DNA from: Jatrophihabitans sp.
GTDB taxonomy: Bacteria; Actinomycetota; Actinomycetes; Mycobacteriales; Jatrophihabitantaceae
Direction: 5' to 3'
DNA: 8,173 bases
Assembly: GCA_025966255.1 (NCBI GenBank)
Contig: JAOPVG010000102.1
Location: 1-8,173 of the forward strand
Each line of letters opens with the position of its first letter. Position 1 is the stretch's first letter. The translations under genes were made by a program, and so were the position numbers. Under the pieces are notes generated by a model that was not told the DNA's origin, did no database searches, and saw only the letters and a list, made by a program, of their open reading frames with translations. Below, one piece after another: positions 6,770 through 8,173 of this stretch.

Positions 6770-7294
6770 GTGATCCGGGTTCTGGCCGGCGCAGGTGCGC
6801 TCGCGCTCATCGTCGGTGGCGACGCGCCCCCGGCTGCGGTGCGCTCGGTGGCGGCCGGGCCGCCGGTTGCCGCGGTGACCTATTCAGCACCGGTGGCGGG
6901 ACCGCTGCGGGTGCTGCGCCTGTTCGATCCGCCGACGACGCCGTACGGTCCCGGCCACCGTGGCGTCGACCTGGAACTGACGGTCCTCGTGGTGCGCTCG
7001 GCCGCCGCAGGGGTGGTTTCCTTCGCTGGCCCGGTGGCCGGCCGCGGCGTGGTCGTTGTTCGGCATGCGGACGGGATCGCGACCGAGTACGAGCCGGTCC
7101 GGCCCGCGGTTGCCGCGGGAGAGCTGGTGCGGTCCGGCCAGCCGATCGGACGTCTCGAGGGCGGGCACACCGGCTGCCCCTCGGCGCGGTGCCTCCACTG
7201 GGGTGCGCGCCGAGGGGCCGCCTATGTGGATCCGCTGGCCCTGCTCCGCCCGTTGGGTCCGGTGCGGCTGCTGCCGTGGCCGCGGGACGGGTGA
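6770..7294 (+). CDS. Secreted M23/LytM-fold protein, probably catalytically degenerate
   Basis: LytM-fold M23 proteins normally cut peptidoglycan cross-bridges outside the membrane. With the GTG at 6770 the product is 174 residues. Residues 1-29 look like a signal peptide (hydrophobic VLAGAGALALIVGG, then APPAA), and no lipobox is seen. The M23 domain spans about 59-160. It has YGPGHRGVDLEL (59-70), giving zinc ligands His63 and Asp67, then AAAGVVSFAG (78-87), a GRGVVVVRHADG strand (91-102), and CLHWGARRG (141-149), giving zinc ligand His143. The first His of the usual HxH is Cys141, and the other catalytic His (YAHL in LytM) falls at YEPV (107-110). Cys136 and Cys141 could form a disulfide. 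Homologues next to rpsB are common in actinobacteria (Rv2891 type). An in-frame GTG at 6671 would add a Cys-rich segment ahead of the signal peptide and is less likely. No good ribosome binding site is seen for 6770, so the start is uncertain. Confidence 0.82.
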   Translation: MIRVLAGAGALALIVGGDAPPAAVRSVAAGPPVAAVTYSAPVAGPLRVLRLFDPPTTPYGPGHRGVDLELTVLVVRSAAAGVVSFAGPVAGRGVVVVRHADGIATEYEPVRPAVAAGELVRSGQPIGRLEGGHTGCPSARCLHWGARRGAAYVDPLALLRPLGPVRLLPWPRDG

Positions 7295-7304
7295 GCCGCT
7301 TCGC

Positions 7305-8173
7305 TCAGGCCCGCGGGTGGGCCTGCTGGTAGGTGCGCCGCAGCCGCTCGACCGAGACATGGGTGTAGATCTGCGTCGTCGACAGATTGGCGTGCCCCAG
7401 TACCTCCTGCACGCTGCGCAGGTCGGCGCCGCCTTCGAGCAGGTGGGTCGCGGCGGAGTGCCGCAGGCCGTGCGGGCCCACGTCCGGTGCCCCGGGCACG
7501 GCCGCCGCGAGCTGGTGCACCACCCGGCGCACGGTCCGCGGGTCGATGCGGCCGCCGCGGACGCCGAGCAGCAAAGCGGGTCCAGATCCCGCGACGGCCA
7601 GCGCCGGCCGACCGCGAGCGAGCCAGTCATCGAGGGCGCGGTCGGCGGCGAGCCCGTACGGGACTGTCCGTTCCTTGGCGCCCTTGCCGAGCACGCGCAG
7701 GACGCGTCGATGGCGGTCGACATCGTCCACGTCCAGCCCGGCGAGTTCCGACACCCGCACGCCGGTGGCGTAGAGCAGCTCGGCCACGAGCCGGTCGCGC
7801 AGGGCCTCCGGCTCGGGCACGTCCTGCTGCACGGTCATGAGCTGTTCGGCCTCGTCGATCCGCAGCACGACGGGCAGGGTGCGGTGGGCCTTGGGGCTGG
7901 CCAGCCGCTGACCCGGATCATCGGCGATCAGACCGCTGCGGTGCGCCCAGGCCGAGAACGTGCGCAACGCGGCCGACCGCCGGGCCATCGTGGCGCGGGA
8001 TGCGCCGCGGTCGCGTTGTACCGCCAGCCACCCGCGCAGCGTCCCGAGCTCGATGTCGGACACCGACCGGCCGCCAAGGCGGCTGAGGTGGTCGAGGAAA
8101 CCGATCAGGTCGCCCAGGTAGGCGCGGACGGTGTGCTCGGACCGGTTGCGCTCCAGGCGAAGGTGTCGCTCGA
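7305..8173 (-). CDS. xerC: Tyrosine recombinase XerC, 5' end cut by the window edge
   Basis: XerC acts with XerD at dif to resolve chromosome dimers before division, under FtsK control. The visible frame encodes 288 residues. A GTG at 8063 is not the start, because the frame continues upstream as [20 protein letters not shown], the core of the N-terminal SAM-like DNA-binding domain. Catalytic residues in visible numbering are Arg139 (TGVRVSEL), Lys163 ([11 protein letters not shown]), His234 and Arg237 ([11 protein letters not shown]), His260 ([10 protein letters not shown]) and Tyr269 (QIYTHV). The full set is present, and the spacing matches E. coli XerD with about 9-10 residues missing at the N-terminus. 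The C-terminus AHPRA is typical of actinobacterial XerC. It is convergent with the M23 gene, only 10 bp apart. The alternative, XerD, is less likely given the location. Confidence 0.95.
   Translation of the reverse strand, partial: ERHLRLERNRSEHTVRAYLGDLIGFLDHLSRLGGRSVSDIELGTLRGWLAVQRDRGASRATMARRSAALRTFSAWAHRSGLIADDPGQRLASPKAHRTLPVVLRIDEAEQLMTVQQDVPEPEALRDRLVAELLYATGVRVSELAGLDVDDVDRHRRVLRVLGKGAKERTVPYGLAADRALDDWLARGRPALAVAGSGPALLLGVRGGRIDPRTVRRVVHQLAAAVPGAPDVGPHGLRHSAATHLLEGGADLRSVQEVLGHANLSTTQIYTHVSVERLRRTYQQAHPRA
7306..7325. terminator. Hairpin at the convergent M23/xerC junction, possible bidirectional terminator
   Basis: CAGGCCC and GGGCCTG form a perfect 7-bp stem with a 6-nt loop, 12 bp after the M23 stop. 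It overlaps the last codons and stop of xerC. A second short repeat, GAGC/GCTC, lies in the 10-bp gap. There is no U-tract on either strand, so termination would be non-canonical. In such a tight convergent junction it is the only candidate seen. Confidence 0.35.

Noticed and set aside
6884..7723. A 279-codon minus-strand frame spanning the M23 gene and the xerC C-terminal half
   Set aside because: It is out of frame with xerC, whose catalytic residues are all in another frame, and it is antisense to the M23 domain. It has no domain of its own.
7305..8063. Calling xerC complete from the GTG at 8063
   Set aside because: The frame continues to the window edge with typical XerC N-terminal domain sequence. 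Starting at 8063 would delete the first helices that bind DNA.

Overview
The window comes from the chromosome of a high-GC actinomycete (class Actinomycetia). The evidence is the very GC-rich sequence, the GTG starts, the actinobacterial forms of S2, EF-Ts and UMP kinase, and the gene order. The order rpsB-tsf-pyrH-frr-(cdsA), a divergent secreted M23-like protein on the far side of rpsB, and xerC beyond it is the conserved actinobacterial arrangement (compare the Rv2894c-Rv2881c region of Mycobacterium tuberculosis). The genus cannot be told from the sequence alone.

Layout. Positions 1-3251 (minus strand) hold the translation and nucleotide operon, read right to left: rpsB (S2), tsf (EF-Ts), pyrH (UMP kinase), frr (ribosome recycling factor), then the first 30 codons of a gene that by position is probably cdsA. 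The gaps are 12-67 bp. A perfect 7-bp hairpin lies between rpsB and tsf. Positions 3252-3531 form a 280-bp gap that appears to be the rpsB promoter (TAGACT -10) and a structured leader of about 230 nt. The leader carries two anti-Shine-Dalgarno repeats. Positions 3532-6564 (minus) encode a 1010-residue LAL-type STAND regulator: an N-terminal P-loop ATPase, a long helical repeat region and a C-terminal LuxR HTH. Positions 6565-6769 are a divergent intergenic region with a perfect 8-bp dyad. Positions 6770-7294 (plus) encode a small secreted LytM/M23-fold protein that keeps the zinc ligands but appears to lack both catalytic histidines. Positions 7305-8173 (minus) hold nearly all of xerC, with about 10 N-terminal residues beyond the window edge.

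How the genes relate. The left half is housekeeping: a ribosomal protein, an elongation factor, ribosome recycling, UMP kinase for pyrimidine nucleotides, and probably phospholipid synthesis. The right half is envelope and chromosome maintenance: a LytM-like protein and the dimer-resolution recombinase. The large LuxR/LAL regulator lies between rpsB and the M23 gene, which are neighbours in many actinobacteria. It looks like an accessory insertion, and its target cannot be read from this window.

No IS element, CRISPR array, tRNA, rRNA or phage gene was seen. I found no clearly new multi-gene system. The best leads are the structured rpsB leader, the degenerate M23 protein and the position of the LAL regulator.
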